Source: Desulfobacillus sp041396245 (GTDB taxonomy: Bacteria; Pseudomonadota; Gammaproteobacteria; Burkholderiales; Rhodocyclaceae). From it: 64,000 nt of DNA. The position numbers were made by a program, and so were the translations under genes. Positions 36,766 through 49,601 of this stretch are shown one piece after another; position 1 is the first letter of the stretch, and every line of letters starts with the position of its first letter. The stretch lies in the NCBI GenBank assembly GCA_041396245.1, contig JAWKYW010000010.1, positions 1 to 64,000 on the forward strand. The letters are read 5' to 3'. Below the pieces are notes generated by a model. The model worked only from the letters and a program-made list of their open reading frames with translations. It did no database searches and was not told the origin of the DNA.

Positions 36766-37220
36766 GGTGTCGGATCGGCGCCCTCGGGCGGGGGCAGATT
36801 GGCCAGGCAGTCGGCGGCGGCGGCCGCGAGTTTCCCGTCGAAAGTGACGAGTGGTGCGCGCAGTTCGGCGGCCAGCCACAGGTAGGACGCGTCGTAAGCG
36901 GGAAGCTTGTACTGTTGCGCCAGGCCGAAGACGCCGGCCGGGGGCGTTGCCGACAGCCGAATCAGGCTGAAGTCGAATCCTTCCAGTCGTTCGGCCAGGG
37001 CCTGTGGGGATGCCAGTCCGCGACGCAACTTGTTCATGGCGACGTTGGCGATCTCGAAGGGCAGCAGGGCCGGTGCATGCAAAGTGTAGGGGTGCAGGCG
37101 GGCGAGTGCCATTTCGCTTTCCGCTTCCCCGAAGAGGAAAGCGGCCAGCACGTTGGCATCGACGACGGCAGGCGGGCGAGCCGAGTAAGGCATGGGCGGT
37201 TCGGAAACGTAGAGCGTCAT
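36762..37220 (-). CDS. PIN-domain (VapC/FitB-like) ribonuclease toxin
   Basis: This 152-residue PIN protein has the acidic residues in place: Asp in VVDANVLAAFLF, Glu in LPFEIANVAM, Asp in LPAYDASYLWLA and Asp in LVTFDGKLA. It probably cleaves RNA when freed from its antitoxin. Start 37220 overlaps the antitoxin stop (ATGA); 37193 is an alternative closer to the usual VapC N-terminus. It is coupled to metF downstream. Confidence 0.83.
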   Translation of the reverse strand: MTLYVSEPPMPYSARPPAVVDANVLAAFLFGEAESEMALARLHPYTLHAPALLPFEIANVAMNKLRRGLASPQALAERLEGFDFSLIRLSATPPAGVFGLAQQYKLPAYDASYLWLAAELRAPLVTFDGKLAAAAADCLANLPPPEGADPTP

Positions 37221-37642
37221 TGCTTGTTATTGCCGGCGCGCGGTTTGCGTCCGTGGACTAGCCCGATGCCGGGGATGGGCTCCGAGTCGCCCGGCTGCGG
37301 CGGCCAATGCCCATCCTTGATGCCGGCCATGACCCAGGCTTCGCCGTAATGGGTGTCGCGCATTTCCCGGATGAAGTCTACTGACGATTCAGATCTGCTC
37401 CCCGGGGGCGAGGGAAACCGGCGGCGAAAATCGGCTGCTGCTTCCGCGAAGCTCTTGCTTGGCTCGACCGCAGGTTTTTTTGTGGAGTGATCTGCCGGTA
37501 TGTCAGCCCCCGGCTCTTCGGCCGCCGCCTGCGAGATGAGCGCCATCAGCTCGCCCTGGAGGGAGCGGTGATGGCGTGCGGCTCGCCGGCGAATGGCTTC
37601 CAGCAGGGGCTCGGGAACATCCTTGATCGACAGACTGGGCAT
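37217..37642 (-). CDS. FitA-like ribbon-helix-helix antitoxin
   Basis: This 141-residue protein has an N-terminal RHH DNA-binding domain (MPSLSIKDVPEPLLEAIRRRAARHHRSLQ), then a Gly/Pro-rich C-terminal part (ending HGRKPRAGNNKQ) that would wrap the PIN toxin. It is longer than typical FitA (about 80 residues). A GTG at 37657 is an alternative start but lies in the upstream palindrome. Confidence 0.78.
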   Translation of the reverse strand: MPSLSIKDVPEPLLEAIRRRAARHHRSLQGELMALISQAAAEEPGADIPADHSTKKPAVEPSKSFAEAAADFRRRFPSPPGSRSESSVDFIREMRDTHYGEAWVMAGIKDGHWPPQPGDSEPIPGIGLVHGRKPRAGNNKQ

Positions 37643-37654
37643 GATGAATACCTC

Positions 37655-37694
37655 CACGGTGGAACCATAACAGTTCCATTATGGTTCCACCGTG
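37655..37694. promoter_or_regulatory. perfect 16-bp-arm palindrome, candidate toxin-antitoxin operator
   Basis: Arms CACGGTGGAACCATAA (37655-37670) and its exact complement (37679-37694) flank an 8-bp centre. It fills the gap between ahcY and the antitoxin. RHH antitoxins bind such palindromes to autoregulate; it could also attenuate transcription from ahcY, though no T run follows. Confidence 0.7.
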
Positions 37695-37702
37695 AAACCA
37701 CG

Positions 37703-39124
<1,422 letters not shown>

Positions 39125-39187
39125 GCTTGGCTCCTTGTCAAAGCAGCCGGGGGGAGATGGGGGAGGGGCTTCGCACTCACCTGCCAT

Positions 39188-39203
39188 CCCGTGCCGGCAC
39201 GGG
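39188..39203 (-). promoter_or_regulatory. palindrome in the ahcY leader (expression platform candidate)
   Basis: CCCGTGCC-GGCACGGG is a perfect 16-bp palindrome between the SAH aptamer and the ahcY ribosome site. It could be part of the switching structure; no T run follows. Confidence 0.45.
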
Positions 39204-39207
39204 TTGA

Positions 39208-39275
39208 GGTGAGCGCCGTTGAAACGTTACCGAGCCTGGGGGCCGACTGATGCGGCGCCTCGCAGCGCTCCTCGG
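39208..39275 (-). ncRNA. SAH riboswitch upstream of ahcY
   Basis: The minus strand reads CCGAGGAGCGCTGC (39275-39262), CCCAGGCTCGG (39240-39230) and AACGGCGCTCACC (39220-39208). These are the conserved blocks of the SAH riboswitch: CCGAG pairs with CTCGG, and GAGCGC pairs with GCGCTC as the pseudoknot. It should turn ahcY on when SAH accumulates. The downstream antitoxin-toxin-metF genes may share the transcript. Confidence 0.92.
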
Positions 39276-39326
39276 AAGCGACGCATTATACGCCCGAAGC
39301 CGATTCCGATAAACTCCGGCGTGGCC

Positions 39327-42791
<3,465 letters not shown>

Positions 42792-42823
42792 GTTAGAAGG
42801 GCGCATTCGCGGAAGGACCGATC

Positions 42824-43042
42824 ATGACCCAAGCAGCCCAAGAGATAGCCCAGCTGGTGGCCAAGCTGCCCCCCAGCGAACGCCTGTTGGTGGTGGAATC
42901 CATACTTGCGACCCTCGACAAACCGGACCCGGAGATCGAAGCCGCTTGGGCCAAGGAAGCGCAAGAGCGGCTCGCTGCCTATAAGCGAGGCGAGATTCAG
43001 GCCATCGACGAGAAAGACGTCTTCGGCGACCTGGAAGAATAA
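42824..43042 (+). CDS. addiction-module antitoxin (RelB/ParD-like, TIGR02574 type)
   Basis: This 72-residue acidic protein with the pattern IAQLVAKLPPSERLLVVESILATLDKPDPEIEAAWAKEAQERL is typical of the putative addiction module component family. Its stop shares a base with the next gene's ATG (TAATG). It lies 33 bp after the MmeI-like gene, in the segment between the 96-bp repeats. Confidence 0.85.
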   Translation: MTQAAQEIAQLVAKLPPSERLLVVESILATLDKPDPEIEAAWAKEAQERLAAYKRGEIQAIDEKDVFGDLEE

Positions 43043-43347
43043 TGAGGGTTCGCTTCCTCGAAGTGGCCCGCCAGGAAATAGCGGAGGCGGCTGAATACTA
43101 CGCGGCGATTTCCCCAAAGTTGGGGCAGGCCTTCAAGTGGGAACTTCGGCAGATGTTGCGGCGCGTCGCCACCATGCCGACGGCCTGGCCACCAGCCGGC
43201 GAGGGTACGCGCAAGTGCCTCATGTCCCGCTTTCCCTATCTCGTCATCTACGCGCCGTTGCCGGATGAGGTTCTGGTACTGACAGTCGGCCACCAGCACC
43301 GTCAGCCCGGCTATTGGCGCGACCGCCTTGCGGCCCTGAAGCAGTAA
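43042..43347 (+). CDS. ParE/RelE-family toxin
   Basis: This 101-residue protein has the fold signature FLEVARQEIAEAAEYYAAISPKLGQAF and a C-terminal FPYLVIYAPLPDEVLVLTVGHQHRQPGYWRDR. It could inhibit gyrase (ParE) or cleave mRNA (RelE); the sequence does not decide. It pairs with the antitoxin just upstream. Confidence 0.87.
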   Translation: MRVRFLEVARQEIAEAAEYYAAISPKLGQAFKWELRQMLRRVATMPTAWPPAGEGTRKCLMSRFPYLVIYAPLPDEVLVLTVGHQHRQPGYWRDRLAALKQ

Positions 43348-43447
43348 CAGAGCCGCCTGGCACGGTACCCCATGGCTCACGCTGTGATCCCGACCAGGCG
43401 GAAGATGCTTCTGTCCCGGCGCCGTGCCGGATGACCAGGAGACATCC

Positions 43448-43903
43448 ATGACACACACCAGTGAATCTGGAGCAGGGCGGGCACGCCTCGGCATGGGTTT
43501 CGGCGAGTTCTGGGGACACCGGTCGGAGGCGCACGCAATGGCCCTCCTTGCCTTGGGGTTCGTCGCCGGATGGATCGCCGTGGGTATCACGATGACGGGG
43601 ATGCCCTGGCTGCTGGCGCTTGTCGCGAGCTTCGTCGTGGCCGCGGTCGGCCTCGCGGCGTATGGCCTTTCCTGTCTCTTCATCGTGGGCTTTGTGCCGC
43701 TCATTCTTGCCACTCTCATCACGGTGGGTCTGGAAGCTTGGTGGCGCGTGTGTACGAATCGGCCTTATGTGCCGCCGCCCCAGGCACCGGTGGTCCATGT
43801 CCCCACACCGCCCCCTGCGCCCGCGCCGCAGAAGAAGCGGGGCGGCTGGCTCATCCCCCTGGCGATCGGCCTGTGGATCGGCAGCACGTGGGGGGACGAC
43901 TGA
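43448..43903 (+). CDS. hypothetical membrane protein with Pro-rich linker
   Basis: I do not recognise this 151-residue protein. Two to three membrane helices (ALLALGFVAGWIAVGITM, LLALVASFVVAAVGLAAY, LFIVGFVPLILATLI) precede a Pro-rich stretch (VPPPQAPVVHVPTPPPAP) and a short hydrophobic tail (GWLIPLAIGLWIGSTW). GGAG is upstream of the ATG. It lies inside the segment bracketed by the 96-bp repeats. Confidence 0.6.
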   Translation: MTHTSESGAGRARLGMGFGEFWGHRSEAHAMALLALGFVAGWIAVGITMTGMPWLLALVASFVVAAVGLAAYGLSCLFIVGFVPLILATLITVGLEAWWRVCTNRPYVPPPQAPVVHVPTPPPAPAPQKKRGGWLIPLAIGLWIGSTWGDD

Positions 43904-44010
43904 TGCAGGAGGCCAAGGGCCCCTGGAAAAAGCGCCTGCCCCAGTTCCTCGACACCCTCGTCACCCTCGGCCGCGCCCGCGTGCTGGAAGACGGCCGCTG
44001 GATGGGGTAG
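43903..44010 (+). pseudogene. duplicated 3' end of the MmeI-like gene
   Basis: An ATG overlapping the previous stop (TGATG) opens 35 codons, of which the last 31 (KGPWKKRLPQFLDTLVTLG and on) repeat the C-terminus of the MmeI-like protein. This is a gene fragment, not a functional unit on its own. Either copy could be the original end. Confidence 0.85.
43914..44009 (+). repeat. 96-bp direct repeat, second copy
   Basis: About 95% identical to 42695-42790. The small divergence implies a fairly recent duplication or insertion. Confidence 0.9.
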
Positions 44011-44087
44011 CCGGGTTTTGCGGGCTCACTCCCTGAGTCCGGCGCGGCGTAACCTGAAGGCAGTCAACATCATCGAGGGAGGCCGTC

Positions 44088-44327
44088 ATGTACCGATTCT
44101 TTCTGGCGCCGGTGAGCGCCGTCGGGTTTGCGCTGCTGGCTTACCTTGCCTGGCAGCTATCGGCGATTTTCTGGAGCGGCGTCATGGCGCTGTGCGCCTG
44201 GCTGTCCTTCGCCTGCCTGGTGAAGCCGAAGAGCCATTCGGGGCAGGCCGGTCTGGAACTCATGGCGGTGGTGGCGCTCGTCTGCGCGGTTCTTCTGATG
44301 GATGACTTCTTCGACGGCGACTGCTAA
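44088..44327 (+). CDS. small hypothetical membrane protein
   Basis: This 79-residue protein has two to three helices (FFLAPVSAVGFALLAYLAW, IFWSGVMALCAWLSFACLV, LELMAVVALVCAVLLM) and an acidic C-terminus (DDFFDGDC). GGGAGG lies 7 bp before the ATG. I do not recognise a family. Confidence 0.6.
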   Translation: MYRFFLAPVSAVGFALLAYLAWQLSAIFWSGVMALCAWLSFACLVKPKSHSGQAGLELMAVVALVCAVLLMDDFFDGDC

Positions 44328-44357
44328 CGAACGCGATTCGAACCGGGAGGGGGAACC

Positions 44358-44429
44358 ATGTCTGCACTCGACAGGAAGCAACCGGATTGGCGGTTGCTCC
44401 TGAGGCAAGCGCCGTATCGCAGGGGCTGA
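44358..44429 (+). CDS. possible 23-residue small ORF
   Basis: ATG at 44358 after a strong GGGAGGGGGAA site opens MSALDRKQPDWRLLLRQAP and ends 4 codons later at a TGA that overlaps a 24-bp motif copy. Only the ribosome site supports it. Confidence 0.25.
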   Translation: MSALDRKQPDWRLLLRQAPYRRG

Positions 44430-44433
44430 CTTT
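44410..44433 (-). repeat. 24-bp bipartite motif, copy 12
   Basis: Both halves exact on the minus strand, in the gap between the small membrane protein and the ParE-like gene. Confidence 0.85.
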
Positions 44434-44442
44434 TTTGCCTGT

Positions 44443-44733
44443 TTAGGGGAACTTGCGCCGCTGGTGGAGTATGCGCGCCACCTGGATTTTCGTCGGGCGC
44501 AGGCGGCAAATCACGGTCAGGGAGGTCCGCGCCACCGGCCACTCGCGGGTGCCCGGCAGACGCCCTGGTGTTCCAATTTCAGGATTGCGCTCGATCAAAT
44601 CGAGCGTTCGCTCGACCCGCGAGAAAACCAGGCCGGCGGCGTGCGGATCGTCGGCGGCGATGTATTCCAACTCGGCGTGGTATTCGCGTGCGGCGCGCGG
44701 AGAAAGCTCAAGCGGCTTTCTTGTGCGCGGCAT
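44443..44733 (-). CDS. RelE/ParE-family toxin
   Basis: This 96-residue protein has LSPRAAREYHAELEYIAADDPHAAG and the C-terminal ARTSLTVICRLRPTKIQVARILHQRRKFP, the ParE/RelE pattern. Start 44733 lies inside the antitoxin gene (26-bp overlap). A longer in-frame start at 44796 is less likely. Confidence 0.83.
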   Translation of the reverse strand: MPRTRKPLELSPRAAREYHAELEYIAADDPHAAGLVFSRVERTLDLIERNPEIGTPGRLPGTREWPVARTSLTVICRLRPTKIQVARILHQRRKFP

Positions 44734-44965
44734 GCTTGGCGACGATGCGGCGGGCCTGTTCGCTGACGGCGGCGCGGGGGACGCCTTTCCCGGCATCCAG
44801 TTCTGCGAGCCCTTCCTTGACCTTGCGAACGAATTCCTCGGTGTAGTCGAAGCCGTCGCGCAGGACGTGTTTCAACATGGCTTTTGGCGTGCGGCCGGCC
44901 TCCTGGGCCAGCTTCTCAAGGCGGCGCTGCTCGGCGGGCGAGAGGGCTACGGAGGCTCGGGTCAT
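44708..44965 (-). CDS. CopG/ParD-like antitoxin
   Basis: This 85-residue protein has an RHH-like N-terminus (TRASVALSPAEQRRLEKLAQEAGRTPKAMLKHVL) and a charged helical tail. It pairs with the overlapping toxin downstream. Confidence 0.78.
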   Translation of the reverse strand: MTRASVALSPAEQRRLEKLAQEAGRTPKAMLKHVLRDGFDYTEEFVRKVKEGLAELDAGKGVPRAAVSEQARRIVAKHAAHKKAA

Positions 44966-45055
44966 GGCGAATTTCTCATTCGGGGTATCAGTGCCTGAAA
45001 TGGTAATCCTGAGGCCGAAAGCTGTCCAACCGTCTTTGGGAGGCCGGAAACGACG

Positions 45056-45080
45056 AAGCCGCCCGGCGGCGGCTTCGCGC
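45056..45080 (-). terminator. hairpin after metK
   Basis: GAAGCCGCC pairs with GGCGGCTTC just past the metK stop. The T run on the minus strand is weak (GTCGTTTCC), so termination may be partial. Confidence 0.4.
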
Positions 45081-45094
45081 GAGGCAGGTAACTT

Positions 45095-46261
45095 CTACAA
45101 CCCGGCGTCGGCCTTCAGCGCGGCTGCCTTGTCGATGGCTTCCCAGGTGAACTCCGGCTCGTCGCGACCGAAGTGGCCGTAGGCGGCGGTCTTGCGGTAG
45201 ATCGGCCGCAGCAGGTCGAGCGTCAGGATGATGCCCTTCGGCCGCAGATCGAAGTGCTTGCGGATCAGTTCCTCGATCTTCTCCTCGGCGATCTTGCCGG
45301 TGCCGTAGGTGTGCACCATCAGCGACACCGGCTGGGCGACGCCGATGGCGTAGGCGACCTGCACTTCGCAGCGGTCGGCCAGGCCGGCGGCGACGACGTT
45401 CTTGGCGACGTGGCGGCAGGCGTAGGCGGCCGAGCGGTCGACCTTCGACGGGTCCTTGCCGGAGAAGGCGCCGCCGCCGTGGTGGGCGGCGCCGCCGTAG
45501 GTGTCGACGATGATCTTGCGGCCGGTGAGGCCGCAGTCGCCGTGCGGGCCGCCGACGACGAAGCGGCCGGTCGGGTTCACCAGGTAGCGGACGTTGCCCT
45601 GGAGCATCTCCTTCGGCAGCACCGGCTTGATGATCTCCTCGATCACCGATTCCGAAAGCTGGGCGTGGGAGACGTCGGGGTCGTGCTGGGTCGACACCAC
45701 GACGGTGTCGATGGATACCGGCTTGTCGTCGACGTATTTCACGGTGAGCTGGCTCTTGGCATCGGGGCGCAGCCAGGGCAGACGGCCGTCGCGGCGCACC
45801 TCGGCCTGGCGCTGCATGATGCGGTGGGCGTAGTAGATCGGCATCGGCATCAGCTGCGGCGTCTCGTTGCAGGCGTAGCCGAACATCAGGCCCTGGTCGC
45901 CGGCGCCCTGTTCGAGGTCGAGGCCCTGGCCTTCGTTCACCCCCTGGGCGATGTCGGGCGACTGGCGATTGATGGCGGCGAGCACGGCGCAGGACTTCCA
46001 GTCGAAGCCGATGTCGGAGTTGTCGTAACCGATGCGCTTGACGGTCTCCTGGGCGATCTCGCGGTAGTTGATGTGCGCCGTGGTGGTGATTTCGCCGGAG
46101 ATGACGACGAGGCCGGTCGACACCAGCGTTTCGCAGGCGACGCGGCCGTGCTTGTCCTCGGCCAGGATGGCGTCGAGGACGGAATCGGAAATCTGGTCGG
46201 CGACCTTGTCGGGATGGCCCTCGCCGACCGACTCGGAAGTGAAAAGGAATTCTCTGGACAT
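45095..46261 (-). CDS. metK: MetK, S-adenosylmethionine synthetase
   Basis: This 388-residue enzyme makes SAM from methionine and ATP. Hallmarks are FTSESVGEGHPDKVADQISD, GAGDQGLMFGYA and GGGAFSGKDPSKVDRS. It is divergent from the lipid A acyltransferase pair, as in many betaproteobacteria. The predicted leader is about 140 nt, long enough for leader control, though I see no known SAM riboswitch. Confidence 0.96.
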   Translation of the reverse strand: MSREFLFTSESVGEGHPDKVADQISDSVLDAILAEDKHGRVACETLVSTGLVVISGEITTTAHINYREIAQETVKRIGYDNSDIGFDWKSCAVLAAINRQSPDIAQGVNEGQGLDLEQGAGDQGLMFGYACNETPQLMPMPIYYAHRIMQRQAEVRRDGRLPWLRPDAKSQLTVKYVDDKPVSIDTVVVSTQHDPDVSHAQLSESVIEEIIKPVLPKEMLQGNVRYLVNPTGRFVVGGPHGDCGLTGRKIIVDTYGGAAHHGGGAFSGKDPSKVDRSAAYACRHVAKNVVAAGLADRCEVQVAYAIGVAQPVSLMVHTYGTGKIAEEKIEELIRKHFDLRPKGIILTLDLLRPIYRKTAAYGHFGRDEPEFTWEAIDKAAALKADAGL

Positions 46262-46406
46262 GACCCTGCTCCTGTTGTGTGTTCCCGATACGCTGACGTT
46301 ACCGGCTCCGGGAAGACGAGCAGGTGACGCTTTAGCAGTATGTTTTACCCGCCCTGCAAGTTGTCCTGGGGAACCCGTGCGGTCCCATTAACTCGGCGGA
46401 GCGCAG

Positions 46407-46435
46407 ATTATAATTTCTGACCCTTGTCGGGTCAA
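46407..46435 (-). promoter_or_regulatory. sigma70 promoter of metK with embedded palindrome
   Basis: On the minus strand, TTGACC (46430-46435), 17 bp, TATAAT (46407-46412). A TGACCC-N5-GGGTCA palindrome (46418-46434) overlaps the -35 box and spacer, a natural operator position. Confidence 0.7.
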
Positions 46436-46500
46436 ACAGGGTATTTTTCGTTACGGCGCATCCTGGAAATCAGCTTTCACTGAATCTGCGTTTTTCTCCA

Positions 46501-47370
46501 ATGTCATTGCTGTTCCGTCTCCTCGGCCGACTGCCCCTCGTTGTGCTTCATGCCCTCGGCGCCCTGCTCGGCTGGGCCAGCTATCTCGCCTCGTCCGCCT
46601 ATCGGCGCCATCTGCGCGAAAACCTGGAGCTGGCGTTTCCCGGGGCCGGCATGCGGCTGCGCCTGGCCGCGGCGGCCGAGGCCGGCAAGGGCGGTCTGGA
46701 GACGCTGCGTGTCTGGTTTGCCCCCGAAGCGGTGTTGGCGTCCATGGTGCGCGAGGTGCGCGGCTGGGAGGCGGTGGAGGCGGCCCGGCGCGCCGGGCGC
46801 AGTCTGATTCTGGTCTCGCCGCATATGGGTTCCTTCGAAATCTTTGTGGCGTTTCTGTTTCTCCGCCACTATCCGGTAACGGCGTTGTACCGCCCGCACC
46901 GCAACGCCCTGATCCAGGACTTGATCGAACGCGGGCGCGGGCGTTTTGTGCGCCTGGCGCCGGCCGGCCTGAGCGGCGTGCGCGCCCTGCTCGCCGCGTT
47001 GAGGCGCCGGGAAGTCGTGTTCGTCCTGCCGGACCAGGTGCCGAGCGGGGGCCAGGGGCAATGGCTGCCCTTCTTCGGCCGCCAGGCGTATACGATGACC
47101 CTCGTGGGACGGCTGACGGCACAGCGGGAGGCCGAGACCTTCATGGTCTTCGGCGAACGGCTGCCGTTCGGGCGCGGCTTTCGCCTGCATTTCCTGCCGC
47201 CCGCGCCACCGCTCGCCGGCAGCGTCGAGGAACGGACGCGGGCGATCAACGAAAATGTCGAGTCGGTGGTCAGGATGAATCCGGCGCAGTATCTGTGGGG
47301 TTACAACCGCTACAAGATCCCTGCCGGCGTGCGTTCGCCGGCATCCGCGACCGGGCCTGAAGAATGCTGA
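46501..47370 (+). CDS. LpxL/HtrB-family lipid A acyltransferase (first of two)
   Basis: This 289-residue inner-membrane acyltransferase has an N-terminal helix and the HX4E catalytic motif in SPHMGSFEIF, plus a DQVPSGGQGQWLPFFG segment. It adds a secondary acyl chain to Kdo2-lipid IVA or an intermediate. It overlaps the second copy by 7 bp. Which acyl chain each adds cannot be told. Confidence 0.88.
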   Translation: MSLLFRLLGRLPLVVLHALGALLGWASYLASSAYRRHLRENLELAFPGAGMRLRLAAAAEAGKGGLETLRVWFAPEAVLASMVREVRGWEAVEAARRAGRSLILVSPHMGSFEIFVAFLFLRHYPVTALYRPHRNALIQDLIERGRGRFVRLAPAGLSGVRALLAALRRREVVFVLPDQVPSGGQGQWLPFFGRQAYTMTLVGRLTAQREAETFMVFGERLPFGRGFRLHFLPPAPPLAGSVEERTRAINENVESVVRMNPAQYLWGYNRYKIPAGVRSPASATGPEEC

Positions 47371-48233
47371 CCCGCCTTGGCCTCGGCCTGATCTGGCTGC
47401 TGCACTTCCTGCCGCTGAAGGGGCTGGCGCCGCTGGGCGAGGCTTTCGGCAAGCTGCTCTACGCCTTCGGCCGCGAGCGGCGCCACATCGCGCTGACCAA
47501 CCTGCGCCTGTGCTATCCGCAGATGGACGGGATGGCGCGCGAGCGTCTGGCGCGCGCCCATTTCCGCGCCTTCGGCCGCAGTTTCCTCGAGCGGGGGCTG
47601 CTGTGGTGGTCGCCGCCGGAGGCGATCCGCCGCCTGGTGCGGGTCGAGGGACTGGAACGCGTGCGCGCCCTGGCGGGCAAGCCTGTGATCCTCTTCGTGC
47701 CGCATTTCGTCGGCCTCGACATGGGCTGGACGCGGCTCACGCTGGAACTCGACATGGTGAGCATCTATGCCCAGCAGAAGAATTTCTATTTCAATGCCGC
47801 GCTCTACAAGGGCCGCCTGCGCTTCGGCCATTCCAGGCTGCTGTCGCGGCAGGAGGGCGTGCGCCAGGCCATCCGCGCCATGAAGGCCGGCCAGCCCTTC
47901 TATTACCTGCCGGACATGGACTACGGCCAGCGCGACACCATCTTCGTGCCCTTTTTCAATGTTCCGGCGGCGACGATCACCGGGCTGTCGCGCCTGGCGC
48001 GCATGACCGGGGCGGCGGTGATTCCCTGCATCACCCGCATGCTGCCCGGCGGCGCGGGCTACGTCGTCGAGCTGGGCGCGCCGTGGACGGACTTCCCCGG
48101 CGAGAGCATCGAGGCCGACACCCTGCGCATGAACGGCTGGATCGAGCAGCGCATCGCCGAGATGCCGGAGCAGTACTACTGGGTGCACAAGCGCTTCAAG
48201 ACGCGGCCGAAGGGCGAGAAGAAGCCGTACTGA
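47364..48233 (+). CDS. LpxL/HtrB-family lipid A acyltransferase (second of two)
   Basis: This 289-residue paralogue has the HX4D motif in VPHFVGLDMGW and YLPDMDYGQRDTIFVPFFN. It is more canonical than the first copy. The tandem pair implies two late acylation steps made from one transcript. Confidence 0.9.
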   Translation: MLTRLGLGLIWLLHFLPLKGLAPLGEAFGKLLYAFGRERRHIALTNLRLCYPQMDGMARERLARAHFRAFGRSFLERGLLWWSPPEAIRRLVRVEGLERVRALAGKPVILFVPHFVGLDMGWTRLTLELDMVSIYAQQKNFYFNAALYKGRLRFGHSRLLSRQEGVRQAIRAMKAGQPFYYLPDMDYGQRDTIFVPFFNVPAATITGLSRLARMTGAAVIPCITRMLPGGAGYVVELGAPWTDFPGESIEADTLRMNGWIEQRIAEMPEQYYWVHKRFKTRPKGEKKPY

Positions 48234-48250
48234 AAGTGTAAGATTCGACC

Positions 48251-48682
48251 ATGTTCCGCAATCCCGCACCTGAAGAGATCTGCGCCCTGCTGCGCGAGGT
48301 AAGGACCATCGCCGTGGTCGGCCTCTCGCCCAATCCCGATCGTCCCGCCTTCCGCATCGCCCGCGCCCTGCAAGGTTTCGGCTACCGCATCATTCCGGTG
48401 CGGCCGAAGGTGGAGACGGTCCTCGGCGAGAAGGCCTACGCTTCGCTGGCCGAGGTGCCGGACAAGATCGACCTGGTCGACGTCTTCCGCGCCGCCGAGC
48501 ATGTCGGCCCGCTCGTGGACGCATGCCTGCGCCTCGGCCTGAAGCGCCTCTGGCTGCAGGACGGCGTGGTCAATGAAGCAGCCGCCGAAAAGGCCGTGAC
48601 CGGCGGCATGACGGTGGTGATGGACCGTTGCATCTGGCGGGATTGCACCAGTCTGTGCGCCGAGGTCGCCGATGCGGGTTAG
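48251..48682 (+). CDS. CoA-binding (YccU-like) domain protein
   Basis: This 143-residue single Rossmann CoA-binding domain (TIAVVGLSPNPDRPAFRIARAL, then WLQDGVVNEAA) matches the succinyl-CoA synthetase-like family of unknown role. It overlaps dapF by 11 bp. Confidence 0.85.
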   Translation: MFRNPAPEEICALLREVRTIAVVGLSPNPDRPAFRIARALQGFGYRIIPVRPKVETVLGEKAYASLAEVPDKIDLVDVFRAAEHVGPLVDACLRLGLKRLWLQDGVVNEAAAEKAVTGGMTVVMDRCIWRDCTSLCAEVADAG

Positions 48683-49514
48683 GTTCACCAAGATGCACGG
48701 CCTCGGCAACGACTTCGTCGTGCTCGATGCCGTCACGCAGGCGATCGACCTGACGCCGGATCAGGCACGCTTCCTCGCCGACCGCCACTTCGGCGTCGGC
48801 TGCGACCAGGTTCTCGTCGTCGAGAAGCCGGCGCGCCCCGACGCCGACTTCCGTTACCGCATTTTCAACGCCGACGGCGGCGAGGTGGAGCAGTGCGGCA
48901 ACGGCGCGCGCTGTTTCGTGCGCTTCGCGCACGAGAAGGGCCTGACGGCGAAGCGCGCCATCCGCGTCGAGACGCAGGGCGGCCTGATCGAGCCGCAACT
49001 CGAAGACGACGGCCTCGTCACCGTGGACATGGGCGTGCCGCGCTTCGAGCCCTCGCACGTGCCTTTCGTCACGGAGAGCGATGCGCTGGTGCAGCCGCTG
49101 CACGTCGGGCAGGACACGGTGGAGATCACCGCGCTCTCGATGGGCAATCCGCACGCCGTGCAGGCGGTGGCCAGCGTCGACGCCGCCCCGGTGGCCGAGC
49201 TGGGCCCGCGCATCGAAAACCATCCGCGCTTCCCGCAGCGGGTCAATGCCGGCTTCATGCAGGTGACGGACCGCCACGCCATCCGCCTGCGCGTCTACGA
49301 GCGCGGCGCCGGCGAGACCCTGGCCTGCGGCACCGGCGCCTGCGCCGCCGTCGTGGCCGGCATTGCCCGCGGCCTGCTCGATTCGCCGGTGCGGGTGACG
49401 ACGCGCGGCGGCGAATTGGCGATCGCCTGGGGCGGGCCGGGGCAGCCGGTGCGCATGACCGGCCCGGCGGTGACGGTGTTCGAGGGTGAAATCGAGCTTC
49501 AGGTCGGGCCGTAG
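48672..49514 (+). CDS. dapF: DapF, diaminopimelate epimerase
   Basis: This 280-residue enzyme converts LL- to meso-diaminopimelate. The two catalytic cysteines are in EQCGNGARC and ACGTGACAAV; the start MRVRFTKMHGLGNDFVVLD is the family hallmark. Its TAG stop is part of a REP-like element, and dapF-DUF484-xerC is a conserved run. Confidence 0.95.
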   Translation: MRVRFTKMHGLGNDFVVLDAVTQAIDLTPDQARFLADRHFGVGCDQVLVVEKPARPDADFRYRIFNADGGEVEQCGNGARCFVRFAHEKGLTAKRAIRVETQGGLIEPQLEDDGLVTVDMGVPRFEPSHVPFVTESDALVQPLHVGQDTVEITALSMGNPHAVQAVASVDAAPVAELGPRIENHPRFPQRVNAGFMQVTDRHAIRLRVYERGAGETLACGTGACAAVVAGIARGLLDSPVRVTTRGGELAIAWGGPGQPVRMTGPAVTVFEGEIELQVGP

Positions 49515-49578
49515 GTCGGGCTTCAGCCCGACATGGGCCGCGGATCAACCACTAATGTCGGCCTGAAGGCCGACCGAC
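49511..49578. repeat. GTAGGTCGG palindromic element (REP-like), copy 5
   Basis: GTAGGTCGGGCTTCAGCCCG at the left, GGCCTGAAGGCCGACCGAC at the right, with slightly mismatched arms. Its first TAG is the dapF stop codon. Confidence 0.83.
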
Positions 49579-49601
49579 AAGGACAAACGAGAGAGGGAGC
49601 A

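Noticed and set aside
43348..43447. CCGCCTGG ... CCAGGCGG inverted pair as a terminator for the toxin gene
   Set aside because: The arms are far apart and no T run follows.
46262..46400. SAM riboswitch in the metK leader
   Set aside because: No block matching the SAM-I, SAM-II or SAM-V patterns I know could be found.
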